The notes under the pieces were generated by a model that worked only from the letters and a program-made list of their open reading frames with translations, ran no database searches and was not told the origin of the DNA. From assembly GCF_900102135.1 (NCBI RefSeq), contig NZ_FMVJ01000004.1, positions 62,001-126,000 on the forward strand: DNA of 64,000 nucleotides, written 5' to 3'. Within the stretch, counting starts at the first letter, position 1, and every line of letters starts with the position of its first letter. Of this stretch, positions 10,791 to 21,210 are shown piece by piece. The DNA is from Microvirga guangxiensis. Its GTDB lineage: Bacteria > Pseudomonadota > Alphaproteobacteria > Rhizobiales > Beijerinckiaceae. A program made the position numbers and the translations under genes.

Positions 10791-12482
10791 CTAGTCTTGC
10801 GACGATGCGGCTTTTTGTTTTCGACGTACAATCAAGGTCATTAAGCAGATCACAAGCATGGCCGTCAAAGAAAAGCTTCGTGTTTGTGAGGATTTAGCCT
10901 GCCAGATTGCAACCGGTAAATTTGCGTCGAGGATGCCATCAACTCCAAGTGGAAGACTGTCCACAACCCGGCCGTAAGGATCCACGACACCGGAGATTCC
11001 CGTGTTCGCAGCCCTCACCAAAGGAAGACCTTCCTCTACGGCACGCAGACGGGCCTGCGCGAAGTGCTGATAAGGGCCTGTCGTCTGGCCGAACCAGCCA
11101 TCGTTGGTGACGTTGAGGATCAGGCTCGGGCGCGGACCCTCGGGCAGGATCTCGCCGGGAAAGATCGCCTCGTAGCAGATAGTGGCAGCGACAGGCGGAA
11201 GGCCGGGAATGCTCAAGGGCTTTCGCCTCTCGCTCGGCTCAAAGCCGCCCGGAATATGGATGAACTGACGCAAGCCCGCGGCCCGGATCAGGGCATCGAG
11301 GAATTTGGGCACATACTCGCCGAAGGGCACCAGATGGACCTTGTCGTAGGCTCCCAGAATGGTGCCGCGATCGTCGATCACCTGGATCGCATTGAAGAAC
11401 TTGCCGACCTCCTCGCCGGGAAGCGGCTCGTCCATGCGGGCCGCACCGGTGATCAGCACGGAGCCAGGTTCGAGAAGACCGCCGATCTGGGCCAGCGAGG
11501 CGGGATCGCGATGAAGCAGGAACGGAAAAGCAGATTCCGGCCAGATGATATGGGTGGCGTCCGCATGCGTTCTGCCGTCGCGCCCGGGGCTGGCGCTCAG
11601 GCTCAGGTAGCGCCGCATGATCGCATCGCGGTTGCGGGGGTTGAATTTGGCATCCTGCGGGAGGTTGGGCTGCATGATGCGAAGGCGCACGTTCTCGACG
11701 CTCGCCATGGGGTCGGCAGGCACGCGCCAAAAGCCGAAAGCAGCCATGGCCGCGAGAAGGCCCGCTGCGATCCCAGGCGCGAGCCAGCGCGCCCGAGCCG
11801 TGCGGCCGGTGAAGATCAGGGCAGGCGAGGCGCCGATCGCAACGGCGAGGAAGCACAAGCCGTAAAGGCCGATCAGCGAGGCGGACTGCATGAGCCAGAT
11901 GTTCTGGCCGAGCGCCATCCCGGGGTTGTTCCAGGGAAAGCCCGTGAAGAGGTGGCCGCGCAAGACCTCGCTCACCGTCAGTCCGAAAGCGAGGGCGAGG
12001 ATGCGCGACGCATCCGGCAGCCAGAGCAGGCGCGCGAGGGCAAAGCCGAAGGCCGTAAAGAAAGCGAGCAGGGCAGGAAGCCCCAGGACCCCGAGGGGCA
12101 GGGCCCAGGCGAATTGGTCGGCCTCCACGAGGAAGGCTGCCCCCAGCCACCAGAGCCCGGCCACGAAATAGCCGAACCCCCAGAACCAGCCGATCAGCGC
12201 CGCCGATTTGAAAGGGGCCCAGCGGCCAGGACCCGCTTTACCGGTGCCGTCGATGAGCCAGATAGCAGGCACGAGAGACAGGGCCAGCGCCGGCAGGAGG
12301 CCGAAGGGGGGCATCGCGAGCGCGCCGATGGCGCCTGCCGTGAAGCTCAAGGCCCAGCGTCGCCATCCCCGAGCGAGGATGACGCGGTCGGCCAGAACCG
12401 GCTCCATGTTCCTGGAACCGGTTCCTTCCTTTGGTATGTGGCAAGTCTCGTCAGCGAGCCGGAGCTGCTTTGCCGGCATCAT
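10791..12482 (-). CDS. lnt: Apolipoprotein N-acyltransferase
   Basis: Lnt adds the third acyl chain to outer-membrane lipoproteins in the inner membrane. The product (563 residues from 12482) has an N-terminal multi-helix membrane domain and a nitrilase-like domain with the catalytic pattern: WPESAFPF (Glu), YDKVHLVPFGEY (Lys) and TICYEAIFPG (Cys). The ATG overlaps the corC stop (ATGATG). An internal ATG at 12407 (MEPVLADRV) would give a length closer to the family norm, so the N-terminus is open. The order ybeY-corC-lnt is conserved in proteobacteria. Confidence 0.95.
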   Translation of the reverse strand: MMPAKQLRLADETCHIPKEGTGSRNMEPVLADRVILARGWRRWALSFTAGAIGALAMPPFGLLPALALSLVPAIWLIDGTGKAGPGRWAPFKSAALIGWFWGFGYFVAGLWWLGAAFLVEADQFAWALPLGVLGLPALLAFFTAFGFALARLLWLPDASRILALAFGLTVSEVLRGHLFTGFPWNNPGMALGQNIWLMQSASLIGLYGLCFLAVAIGASPALIFTGRTARARWLAPGIAAGLLAAMAAFGFWRVPADPMASVENVRLRIMQPNLPQDAKFNPRNRDAIMRRYLSLSASPGRDGRTHADATHIIWPESAFPFLLHRDPASLAQIGGLLEPGSVLITGAARMDEPLPGEEVGKFFNAIQVIDDRGTILGAYDKVHLVPFGEYVPKFLDALIRAAGLRQFIHIPGGFEPSERRKPLSIPGLPPVAATICYEAIFPGEILPEGPRPSLILNVTNDGWFGQTTGPYQHFAQARLRAVEEGLPLVRAANTGISGVVDPYGRVVDSLPLGVDGILDANLPVAIWQAKSSQTRSFSLTAMLVICLMTLIVRRKQKAASSQD

Positions 12483-13513
12483 TCCGCCGCAGCGCTCTCA
12501 GGACGCGGGGTCACGGAGACGGATGTTTCCACTTCGACTTCGGTGGAGACGGTGCGCTGGAGGATGCGCAGGCGCTTCACCCGGCGCGGATCGGCGTCCA
12601 GCACCTCGAATTCGAGGCCTTTCGGGCCTTCGATCACCTCGCTGCGCGAGGGCACGCGACCGGCAAGGGTCACGATGAAGCCGCCGATGGTGTCGATGTC
12701 CTCGGCCCCATCCTCGTCGGAGAGGTCGACGCCGAGGGTTTCCGTCACCTCTTCGAGGCTGGCGCGGGCATCGGCGATATAGGTGCCGTCCGCGGCTTTC
12801 GTGACGGTGACCTCCTCGTCCTCGTCGTGCTCGTCCTCGATGTCGCCCACCACCATCTCCACGAGATCCTCGATGGAGACGAGCCCATCCGTGCCGCCGT
12901 ATTCGTCGATCACGAGGGCCATGTGGGTGCGGGTCGCCTGCATGCGCACCAGCAGATCGATGGCCGGCATGGACCGCGGCACGAAGAGCACCGGACGCAG
13001 GATGTTGGCTTCAGCCAGGGTCATGGAAAGATCGATCTGGCCGAGGCTCGGCGGGGGCGTGTCGTCGCTCGCTCCGCCCTCGGAGGCGCCGCTGTCAGCA
13101 CGCATGGCGATGAAATCGAGGAAGTCCCGGATATGGACCATGCCCTTCGGGTCGTCGAGGGTCTCGCCATAGACCGGAAGACGGGAGTGGCCTGCCGTGC
13201 GGAAAAGGTTCAGGAGCTCGCCGAGATTGGTATCGGCGGCGACCGCCACGATGTCTGCGCGTGGCACCATCACGTCCTCCACCCGGATCCGGTGGAAGGA
13301 GAGCACGTTCTTGAGCATCGCCCTTTCCTGGGGCGAGAAGTCCGTGTCTTCGACGGATGTTTCCTCGAGGGCGTCCTCGAGATCGTGGCGGATGGAATCG
13401 CGGGGCTTCAGGCCCAAGCGGGTGAGAACACGTTCGTACCAATGTTCTCGTGGGATTTCATCGTCCGAGAGAGGTCGGACAGGACGGTCGTTACGACTTC
13501 GATCTTCGTTCAT
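12479..13513 (-). CDS. CorC/HlyC-family CBS-domain protein
   Basis: 344 residues with paired CBS domains (about 80-215, beginning [14 protein letters not shown]) and a C-terminal CorC_HlyC/transporter-associated domain (about 245-325, [14 protein letters not shown]). There are no membrane helices, unlike the larger DUF21-containing homologues, so it matches the CorC type encoded between ybeY and lnt. CorC is linked to magnesium and cobalt efflux in enterobacteria; the role here is inferred. It overlaps lnt and lies 33 nt after ybeY. Confidence 0.9.
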   Translation of the reverse strand: MNEDRSRNDRPVRPLSDDEIPREHWYERVLTRLGLKPRDSIRHDLEDALEETSVEDTDFSPQERAMLKNVLSFHRIRVEDVMVPRADIVAVAADTNLGELLNLFRTAGHSRLPVYGETLDDPKGMVHIRDFLDFIAMRADSGASEGGASDDTPPPSLGQIDLSMTLAEANILRPVLFVPRSMPAIDLLVRMQATRTHMALVIDEYGGTDGLVSIEDLVEMVVGDIEDEHDEDEEVTVTKAADGTYIADARASLEEVTETLGVDLSDEDGAEDIDTIGGFIVTLAGRVPSRSEVIEGPKGLEFEVLDADPRRVKRLRILQRTVSTEVEVETSVSVTPRPESAAAE

Positions 13514-13546
13514 ATCAGTGTGAGTTTCAGCTCAAACGTTGTGCGT

Positions 13547-14023
13547 TCACGCTGCCATATCGCGATAGGGATCGGCGATGCCAAGAGTGGCGAGCGCCTT
13601 CACCTCAAGACCTTCCATGATCTCCGCCTCAGCCTCGGTTTCGTGGTCGTAGCCGAGAAGGTGCAGAACGCCATGGACGATCAAATGGGCAAAATGATGC
13701 GCAAGCTCCTTGGATTCCTCCTCGGATTCGCGCACCAGCGTTTCGTAGGCTAAAGCAATATCGCCCAAATGGCGAGGCCCGTTTAAGCCTGGCTGCTCGG
13801 GCGCGGGAAAAGACAGCACATTGGTGGGCTTGTCCTTGCCGCGCCAGTTGCGGTTCAGCTCCTGGATCTGGGCGTCGTCGGTGAGCATCAGGCTCGCCTC
13901 GCATTCCTCCTCGGCCTCATAGGTGACCGCGAGCGCCGCCGAGGCGGCCTTCTGCGCGAGGGCCTCCACATCGGGAATCGTCTCCCAATCGCCCTCCTCG
14001 ATCATGATGTCGAGCTCGATCAC
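13547..14023 (-). CDS. ybeY: rRNA maturation endoribonuclease YbeY
   Basis: YbeY is a zinc-dependent RNase acting in 16S rRNA 3' processing. The 158-residue product carries the metal-binding signature HGVLHLLGYDH near residue 120. The frame is open far upstream, but family length and context point to the GTG at 14023, which overlaps the phoH stop in a GTGA arrangement (phoH ends with the TGA at 14022-14020). It lies between phoH and corC as in most proteobacteria. Confidence 0.94.
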   Translation of the reverse strand: MIELDIMIEEGDWETIPDVEALAQKAASAALAVTYEAEEECEASLMLTDDAQIQELNRNWRGKDKPTNVLSFPAPEQPGLNGPRHLGDIALAYETLVRESEEESKELAHHFAHLIVHGVLHLLGYDHETEAEAEIMEGLEVKALATLGIADPYRDMAA

Positions 14024-15114
14024 GGCCTTTGATTCCGTTCGCGGTAGGAAGGTTCTTGAGGCGGGTTGTTCCGGAAGTCGGTGTCGTAGGCCGCCACGAT
14101 GCGGCGTACGAGATCGTGGCGCACAACGTCCGCTTCCTTGAAGGTGACGCGGGAGATGCCCTCGACGCCGTTCAGGATGCGCACCGCTTCCACGAGACCG
14201 GATTTCTGGCCCGGCGGCAGGTCGATCTGGGTCGGGTCGCCGGTGATGATCATCCGCGAGCCTTCGCCGAGACGCGTCAGGAACATCTTCATCTGCATGG
14301 AGGTGGTGTTCTGGGCCTCGTCCAGCAGCACCAGGGCGTTGGTGAGCGTGCGTCCGCGCATGAAGGCCAGCGGCGCGATTTCGATCATGCCGGTCTGCAG
14401 GCCCCGGTCCACGTGGCGGGCTTCCATGAAATCGTAAAGCGCGTCGTAGATCGGGCGCAGATAGGGGTCGACCTTCTCGCGCATGTCGCCGGGCAGGAAG
14501 CCCAGGCGCTCGCCCGCCTCCACGGCCGGTCGCGAGATGATGAGGCGATCCACCTGTCCCGCTTCGAGAAGCGAAACGGCATAGCCTACGGCGAGCCAAG
14601 TCTTGCCGGTGCCGGCAGGGCCTTCGGCGAACACGAGCTCGTTCTGCTTGAGCGCCTTGATGTAATCGTTCTGCGCCGCGTTGCGGGCGCGCACGGGGCC
14701 GCGCTTGCGGGTGGAGATGTGATCGAAGGCGGAAAGGCCCGGAGCGGGCGCTTCCTCGGGCGAGAAGAGCGAGCCTTGCAGGGTGGCCTCCTGGATGGTG
14801 CCGTCCACGTCCCCGGGGGTGAGAGCGGCGCCTTGGCGGGCGCGGTCATAGAGCCCTTCCAGGACGCGCCGCGCCATCTCCGAGGCCTCGGGCGTGCCCT
14901 TCACGGTCACCCGGTTGCCGTTGGCGATGGCGGCCACGTTCAGGCGGCGCTCCAGATGCGCGAGGTTCTGGTCGTATTGCCCGAAAACAAGGCTGGCGAG
15001 GCGGTTGTCGTCGAAGGTGAGGATGATCTCGGCCTCTTCCTCGACTCCAGGATGCAAGGTGCTGGGGGATCTGCCCTTCTGCGCTCGTGCGGTCGCGTTG
15101 TCCGCTGGCCTCAA
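14020..15114 (-). CDS. PhoH-like ATPase (YbeZ)
   Basis: 364 residues with an N-terminal KH-like RNA-binding region (about 25-95) and a P-loop ATPase core: Walker A GPAGTGKTWLA near residue 160, Walker B ALVLLDEAQNTT, and the TGDPTQIDLP motif. YbeZ works with YbeY in RNA processing; the two genes overlap by 4 nt. It starts 63 nt after miaB. Confidence 0.93.
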   Translation of the reverse strand: MRPADNATARAQKGRSPSTLHPGVEEEAEIILTFDDNRLASLVFGQYDQNLAHLERRLNVAAIANGNRVTVKGTPEASEMARRVLEGLYDRARQGAALTPGDVDGTIQEATLQGSLFSPEEAPAPGLSAFDHISTRKRGPVRARNAAQNDYIKALKQNELVFAEGPAGTGKTWLAVGYAVSLLEAGQVDRLIISRPAVEAGERLGFLPGDMREKVDPYLRPIYDALYDFMEARHVDRGLQTGMIEIAPLAFMRGRTLTNALVLLDEAQNTTSMQMKMFLTRLGEGSRMIITGDPTQIDLPPGQKSGLVEAVRILNGVEGISRVTFKEADVVRHDLVRRIVAAYDTDFRNNPPQEPSYRERNQRP

Positions 15115-15177
15115 ATGCCTCTCCTTTGTGTTCGCTGCGGGTTGCAGCGAAGGAAACTCTCAAGCTGCGGAAAAGTG

Positions 15178-16536
<1,359 letters not shown>

Positions 16537-16651
16537 GAGATCGGCCTGTCTGCTTTGGTCGGGAAGATCAGGCGGCCCTTTTAAGCCTTTTGTCGCTTGA
16601 AGAGAATAGCGGCTGTTTGGCTCAAGTGAGAGAGGTCAATTGGCCCATGGC

Positions 16652-16752
16652 GTCATCCCGGGTCCGCATCGCGGAACCCGGGATCGGGTGACGAGAAGAG
16701 CACCTTTTTCTGAGAACGATCCCGGATCTGCGCTTCGCTTGTCCGGGATGAC
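16652..16752. repeat. REP-like double palindrome (GTCATCCCGG family)
   Basis: An intergenic stretch bounded by GTCATCCCGGG and CCGGGATGAC. It holds two hairpins, one with CCCGGGT-CCGC arms and one with ATCCCGGA/TCCGGGAT arms. A related element with GTCATCCCCGG and CCGGGAATGAC ends lies at 26610. No coding potential. Confidence 0.75.
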
Positions 16753-16757
16753 GAGTT

Positions 16758-17441
16758 TTAATTTTGAAACGCGCCCTCGACCGGAGCGGACAGCTCCCGG
16801 TCGGCTTGAAGGATTTCTTCGATCACCCGCGCGAAGGCCGGGCGCTCGGAGAGGCGGGCGTACCAGGCGGAGAGGGCAGGGGTGCCTTTCAGCGACGGAC
16901 CGCCGAGGCGGCGGATCCAGAAAACGGCCATGAAGACCGCGATGTCGGCCGCGGAGAATGCGCCGCACAGATAGGAGCGTCCGGAAAGCTCTACTTCCAG
17001 CTTCGCGAAGTGGCCCGTGATGGCAGGTTCGGCCTCTTTCGCCTTCGCCTCGTTGGCGAGAAAGCGCGGATCGTCCGCCTCGTGGGGCTCCGTGCGATGC
17101 ATCAGGGCGCGAAAGGCGGCCAGCATCACCTCGTCGGCGAAGACATCGAGAAGCCGGCAACGGGCACGCTCCCTTGGATCCTGCGGATAGAGGGCGGGCG
17201 AGGGATAGGCGTCCTCCAGATATTCCAGGATCACGGTGGAATCGTAAATCGAGAGGTCCCCGTCGATGAGAACCGGCACCTGCCCCTTCGGATTGGCGGC
17301 CAGCACCATCGGATCCTTCGGGTGATAGCCTCTGGTCTGGCTGAAGGGCACCTGGATGCGCTCGAAGGAAAGCCCCTTCTCGTGAAGGGCGATCTCCACC
17401 TTGCGCGAGAAGAGACTCAAAGGGCCGGAATAGAGCTTCAT
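16758..17441 (-). CDS. Glutathione S-transferase family protein
   Basis: 227 residues with a thioredoxin-like N-terminal domain (residues 1-80, MKLYSGPLSLFSRKVEIALHEKG and the cis-proline region GQVPVLIDG, then IYDSTVILEYLE) and an all-helical C-terminal domain. Ser at positions 8 and 12 lies where the catalytic residue of beta- or zeta-like GSTs would be. The ATG at 17441 has AAGGA 6 nt upstream. Substrate unknown. Confidence 0.88.
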   Translation of the reverse strand: MKLYSGPLSLFSRKVEIALHEKGLSFERIQVPFSQTRGYHPKDPMVLAANPKGQVPVLIDGDLSIYDSTVILEYLEDAYPSPALYPQDPRERARCRLLDVFADEVMLAAFRALMHRTEPHEADDPRFLANEAKAKEAEPAITGHFAKLEVELSGRSYLCGAFSAADIAVFMAVFWIRRLGGPSLKGTPALSAWYARLSERPAFARVIEEILQADRELSAPVEGAFQN

Positions 17442-17468
17442 CGTCGATCCTTCAGGAGAGGCGGCCGA

Positions 17469-17687
17469 TCAGAAGAGCCGCTCGGCTTCCTCATTCAAGC
17501 CATCCACATCGGCATGCGACAAGCCGAGATCCGCGAGATCGCGATCGGTCAGCGTGTAGAGGATGCGGCTGGTTCTCCGCCTGTCGAGCCAGGCTTCGAC
17601 TTTCAGGAGGTGATCCATGAAGGTGTTTTTCTTTTCAGGCTTGGCGGCGACAAACCCAAGATTTACTGTGGCGTACCCGGTTGCCAT
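17469..17687 (-). CDS. DUF1127 small protein
   Basis: A 72-residue protein ending in the DUF1127/YjiS pattern (WLDRRRTSRILYTLTDRDLADLGLS, about residues 33-57). Such small arginine-rich proteins are abundant in Rhizobiales and have been linked to RNA turnover and nutrient stress; no function is assigned here. The ATG at 17687 has GGAGG 6 nt upstream, and the frame is open further upstream without a ribosome site. It diverges from the LysR gene and lies just before the GST gene. Confidence 0.82.
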   Translation of the reverse strand: MATGYATVNLGFVAAKPEKKNTFMDHLLKVEAWLDRRRTSRILYTLTDRDLADLGLSHADVDGLNEEAERLF

Positions 17688-17769
17688 GACGGCCTCCATC
17701 GAGAGTGCTTTTCCTAAGGAGAGAAATGCTCCTCGCAGGGTCCGGAAGCAAACGGGAAGATCTTGCGTT

Positions 17770-17792
17770 TTGCCCAAGTGCAGCTTGGGCAA
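17770..17792. promoter_or_regulatory. Inverted repeat in the DUF1127-LysR divergent promoter region
   Basis: TTGCCCAAG and CTTGGGCAA are perfect 9-bp arms around TGCAG, 15 nt before the LysR ATG. The dyad size and position fit an autoregulatory LysR-type site. As RNA on the plus strand it would also form a hairpin. Confidence 0.5.
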
Positions 17793-17807
17793 TTTTAGGG
17801 ATGCACC

Positions 17808-18722
17808 ATGGCCCGCCGCCGCCTTCCGCCGCTCAATTCCTTGCGCGCTTTCGAGGCGGCCGCCCGTCATCTGAGCTTCGAGAAAGCGGGCGACGAGATC
17901 GCCGTGACCGCCAGCGCCGTCGGTCAGCAGATCAAGACCCTCGAGGGCTGGCTGGGACGCCCGCTCTTCATGCGCCTGCCGGCCAAGGGGGTGGCGCTGA
18001 CCCCTCTCGGCCAGCGCTATGCGGTCGCGGTCACGGAAATCCTCAACCGGCTCGATGAGGCGACCGCGCAGGCGCTGAAGCCCGAAAATCCGCATGTGAT
18101 CACCGTCAGCGCCATGCCGAGCCTCGCTTCGAACTGGCTCATCCCAAGGCTCGGCGCGTTCCGCGAGCGCGAGCCCGAGATCGACGTGCGCGTCTCGGTG
18201 TCGATGAAGCTCACGGATTTCGCCCGGGAGGACGTGGACATCGCCATCCGTTTCGGGCGGGGACATTATCCAGGCCTCAGGACGGAGCTTCTGATGGAGG
18301 AGCATTTCTTCGCCGTCTGCAGCACCGCCCTGCTGAACGATCCCGCCAGGCCGCTACGGGAGCCCGAGGACCTGCGCCATCACACCCTGATCCACGAAAT
18401 CGCCGACGTGCCGGATTATACCACCTGGGACCGATGGTTTTCCGCCATCGGCGTAACGGGTGTCGATACCTCGCGCGGCCCGCGCTATTCCCACACCTAT
18501 CTCTGCCTGCAGGCCGCCGCCGCGGGCCAGGGCGTGGCGCTCGCCACCAGCGCGCTCATCGGCGATCACCTCACGGCGGGCCGTCTGGTCAGACCGTTCC
18601 CGCATCAGGTGCGCGGCGCCTATCAATACTACATCGTCTGTCCCGACGATGCCGCCGACCGGCCGGCCATCGCAGCCTTCCGCGGGTGGCTTCAGGACGA
18701 GGCGCGCGCGCAGAACGTGTGA
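17808..18722 (+). CDS. LysR-family regulator (GcvA-like)
   Basis: 304 residues: winged helix-turn-helix at 1-65 (LNSLRAFEAAARHLSFEKAGDEIAVTASAVGQQI) and a periplasmic-binding-like effector domain (about 90-300). The LPPLNSLRAFEAAARHLS start and the YHTYLCLQAA-like segment are typical of the GcvA branch. It diverges from the DUF1127 gene with a 120-bp gap containing a dyad. Target genes are unknown; DUF1127 and GST are nearest. Confidence 0.9.
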   Translation: MARRRLPPLNSLRAFEAAARHLSFEKAGDEIAVTASAVGQQIKTLEGWLGRPLFMRLPAKGVALTPLGQRYAVAVTEILNRLDEATAQALKPENPHVITVSAMPSLASNWLIPRLGAFREREPEIDVRVSVSMKLTDFAREDVDIAIRFGRGHYPGLRTELLMEEHFFAVCSTALLNDPARPLREPEDLRHHTLIHEIADVPDYTTWDRWFSAIGVTGVDTSRGPRYSHTYLCLQAAAAGQGVALATSALIGDHLTAGRLVRPFPHQVRGAYQYYIVCPDDAADRPAIAAFRGWLQDEARAQNV

Positions 18723-18731
18723 GGCATGTCG

Positions 18732-19499
18732 TCAGGCCGCCTTCAAGGCCTTGCGCACGGCGCTCTCGGCGGAAGCGGTCGCCTCCTTGCGGTTGCCGTT
18801 GAAGGGGATCGGCTCGCCCCAGGTGATCACCACATCGATGGGATGGCCTTCGAGAAACAGGCCGAGATGAGGCGCGAGATCCATGTCGCCATACCATGCG
18901 ATGGCGGGGCGGTCGCGCCGCGTGATCGGCATCCCGTTGCGGTGGGTATAGGAGATGGCGAGCGGCTGCAGGAATACCTGCTCGACGCTGTCATGCATGA
19001 GCGCGGTCTGCGCCGCGCCGACGAGGGAGGAGCGGAAGGGCAGGAGCCGGTTGCCGTCGCTCGTGGTGCCCTCCGCAAAGAGCACGATCACCTCTCCCTT
19101 CACGAGGCGATGGGCAAGAGCGTCGTTCACTTCCGCGGTGGCTTTGCGGCGCTGGCGGTCGATGAACACGGAGCGCTGCAATCTCGCGAGCAGTCCCACC
19201 ACCGGCCAGCCTTCGATTTCGGATTTCGCGATGAAGGAGAGCGGGTGCACCGAACCGATAACGGGAATGTCGAGCCAGGAGACGTGATTCGACACGACGA
19301 GTGTCGGCGCATCGCCCGGCGGCGTGCCCTTCTCGATCACGCGCACATGAAACAGCTTGAGCAAGATGCGGTGAAACAGCACCGGCAGGTGGTGCACGAC
19401 ATCCCAGCTGAATCGGATCGCCAGCAGCTGCAAGGGAACGAGCACGAGGCTGCACAGAAGCAGCACGAGGAGCTTCAGAACGACGATGGGTTTCGTCAC
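18732..19499 (-). CDS. 1-acyl-sn-glycerol-3-phosphate acyltransferase family (PlsC/OlsA-like)
   Basis: 255 residues with an N-terminal membrane segment, the acyltransferase motif NHVSWLD (near residue 90) and the FAEGTTSDGNRLLPF block. PlsC enzymes acylate lysophosphatidate; close relatives (OlsA) acylate lyso-ornithine lipid. I recall that Sinorhizobium olsA lies in the metK-miaB region, so this gene could be the OlsA orthologue; the sequence alone does not separate the two. GTG start at 19499, overlapping the fur stop (GTGA). Confidence 0.85.
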   Translation of the reverse strand: MTKPIVVLKLLVLLLCSLVLVPLQLLAIRFSWDVVHHLPVLFHRILLKLFHVRVIEKGTPPGDAPTLVVSNHVSWLDIPVIGSVHPLSFIAKSEIEGWPVVGLLARLQRSVFIDRQRRKATAEVNDALAHRLVKGEVIVLFAEGTTSDGNRLLPFRSSLVGAAQTALMHDSVEQVFLQPLAISYTHRNGMPITRRDRPAIAWYGDMDLAPHLGLFLEGHPIDVVITWGEPIPFNGNRKEATASAESAVRKALKAA

Positions 19500-19963
19500 G
19501 CCTCGTCCTTGTCGAGGGGCACCGCGTAGAGCTCGAGCCGGTGATAGACCACCTTGTAGCCGAGGCGCTTGGCGATCTCGGTCTGGAGCTTTTCGATCTC
19601 GTCGGAATGGAACTCGATCACGTCGCCGGTCTCGAGATTGATGAGATGATCGTGGTGCTCGCGCGCCGCCTGCTCGTAGCGCGAGCGTCCGTCGCGGAAA
19701 TCGAGCCGCTCCAGAATGCCTTCCGTTTCGAAGAGTTTGACCGTGCGATAAACCGTGGAAAGCGAGATGCGGTCATCCACATCGGCCGCACGCCGGTGCA
19801 GCTCCACCACGTCGGGATGATCGGCGGCATCGTCGAGAACCTGCGCGATGATCTTCCGCTGGCCCGTCATGCGCAGGCCCTTGTCGCGGCAGGCGCGCTC
19901 GATCGCGCCGAGGCGGCGGGATTTTCCGGTGCTGCTGGTGCGTACTGACAAGGTGAGAGCCAC
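19496..19963 (-). CDS. fur: Fur-family metalloregulator (Fur/Mur)
   Basis: 155 residues: winged helix (about 30-95, RMTGQRKIIAQVL and ISLSTVYRTVKLFE) and a metal-binding dimerisation domain with AAREHHDHLINLETGDVIEF. The C-terminal CxxC zinc motifs are absent, as in many alphaproteobacterial Fur/Mur proteins, which may sense manganese as well as iron. GTG at 19963 abuts its ribosome site; a TTG at 19951 is an alternative start. Overlaps plsC by 4 nt. Confidence 0.9.
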   Translation of the reverse strand: MALTLSVRTSSTGKSRRLGAIERACRDKGLRMTGQRKIIAQVLDDAADHPDVVELHRRAADVDDRISLSTVYRTVKLFETEGILERLDFRDGRSRYEQAAREHHDHLINLETGDVIEFHSDEIEKLQTEIAKRLGYKVVYHRLELYAVPLDKDEA

Positions 19964-20001
19964 TCCTTGCGAATGCTTATACGAGACTTGGCCGGGAGCG
20001 G

Positions 20002-20487
20002 CTATAGGCCGAGCGTCATGGTGAGCGCCGCCACCCGGGTGCCATCCGCCTTCTGGTAATAGCCTTCGCGCCGTCCGGTTTCCTCGAAGCCGAAGCGCCG
20101 GTAGAGGGCAAGCGCAGGATCGTTGCCCTCTTCGACCTCCAGATAGACATTGCGAACCGCCCGGCGGGAGAGCTCGTCGAGATGCCGCTCGAGCAGGGGG
20201 ATCGAATACCCCTTGCCTCGCGCGTCCGGGGCGATGGCGACGGTGAGGATCTCCGCTTCGTCCAGCACGATCCGCGACAGCACGAAGCCCGAGGGCTTCG
20301 TGGCGCTTCCGAGAAAGACCCCGTCGCCCACCACGCCGCGCTCGCCCAGCAGCCGCTCGAATTCCAGGGTGCTCCAGGGTTGCGCGAAGGATGCGCCGTG
20401 GATGGCAGCCAGGCGCGAGGCGGAATCGGTGCCCAAGGGGTCGATGCGCAGGCCGCTCGGCCTCTTGAAGAGATCGAAGAAACTCAT
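20002..20487 (-). CDS. rimI: Ribosomal-protein-alanine N-acetyltransferase RimI
   Basis: 161-residue GNAT protein with the acetyl-CoA loop VAIAPDARGKGYSIPLLE (about 88-105) and the NVYLEVEEGNDPALALYRRFGFEETGRREGYY block typical of RimI. It acetylates the N-terminal alanine of ribosomal protein bS18 in E. coli. The ATG overlaps the tsaB stop by 4 nt, the usual tsaB-rimI coupling. Confidence 0.92.
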   Translation of the reverse strand: MSFFDLFKRPSGLRIDPLGTDSASRLAAIHGASFAQPWSTLEFERLLGERGVVGDGVFLGSATKPSGFVLSRIVLDEAEILTVAIAPDARGKGYSIPLLERHLDELSRRAVRNVYLEVEEGNDPALALYRRFGFEETGRREGYYQKADGTRVAALTMTLGL

Positions 20488-21170
20488 TGGCGGGCGATGC
20501 GCGCCCTGTCCTGAGGCTTGGCGTCGGGATCGCGAAGATAGAGGGGCTTGGGCAAGGCCTGATTCGGGTCGGCGAGTGCGCCGAGGCGTGCCACCCAGGC
20601 GATGTCGGGAGCCTGCGGCATGTCGGTGATGTACGCGTCCACGCCCTGAGTGCGCGCTTCCGCGGCCAGCATCGCGGCGGCGGAGCCGCTGATCAGGAGG
20701 GGGCCGGAGCCGAGCACGCGGATCGCATCGCGATAGCTCATCAGGCTCGGCTGGATGATGGTGCGTCCGCCCGGCGCAATGGCCTGGATGTAGATGTGCC
20801 CGTGCTTGGCATCGATGGCGGCGGTGAACAGCCCGCGCCGTTCCTTCACCATGAGCGGGGCGAGATAGGCGGAAAGGGTGGCCACGCCCACTACGGGAAT
20901 TCCGGCGGCGAGGCCGATGCCCCGGGCGGCCGAGATGCCGACGCGCAGGCCCGTGTAGCTGCCCGGCCCCACGGTCACGGCGACCCGGTCCAGGGTCTCG
21001 AACCCGCCTTCCACCTGGGCGGCGACGCGGTCGATGAGCGGCAGCAGCGCCTCCGCATGGCCGCGCTCCATGGGGAGCGATTCGCTGGCCAGGGGCACGT
21101 CATCGCCCGCCTGCCAGATGCAGGCAGAGCAGGCGCCGAGAGCGGTATCGATGGCAAGGACGCGCAACAT
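20484..21170 (-). CDS. tsaB: tRNA threonylcarbamoyladenosine biosynthesis protein TsaB
   Basis: 228-residue ASKHA-fold protein with LAIDTALGACSACIW at the N-terminus and the family motif VTVGPGSYTGLRVGISAARG near residue 70. TsaB partners with TsaD and TsaE in forming t6A37. It heads the tsaB-rimI-fur-plsC run. Confidence 0.94.
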   Translation of the reverse strand: MLRVLAIDTALGACSACIWQAGDDVPLASESLPMERGHAEALLPLIDRVAAQVEGGFETLDRVAVTVGPGSYTGLRVGISAARGIGLAAGIPVVGVATLSAYLAPLMVKERRGLFTAAIDAKHGHIYIQAIAPGGRTIIQPSLMSYRDAIRVLGSGPLLISGSAAAMLAAEARTQGVDAYITDMPQAPDIAWVARLGALADPNQALPKPLYLRDPDAKPQDRARIARQ

Positions 21171-21210
21171 TCGTCTCCGTCAGGTGAGGGCGCTTCTTTA
21201 CCGCATCGGA

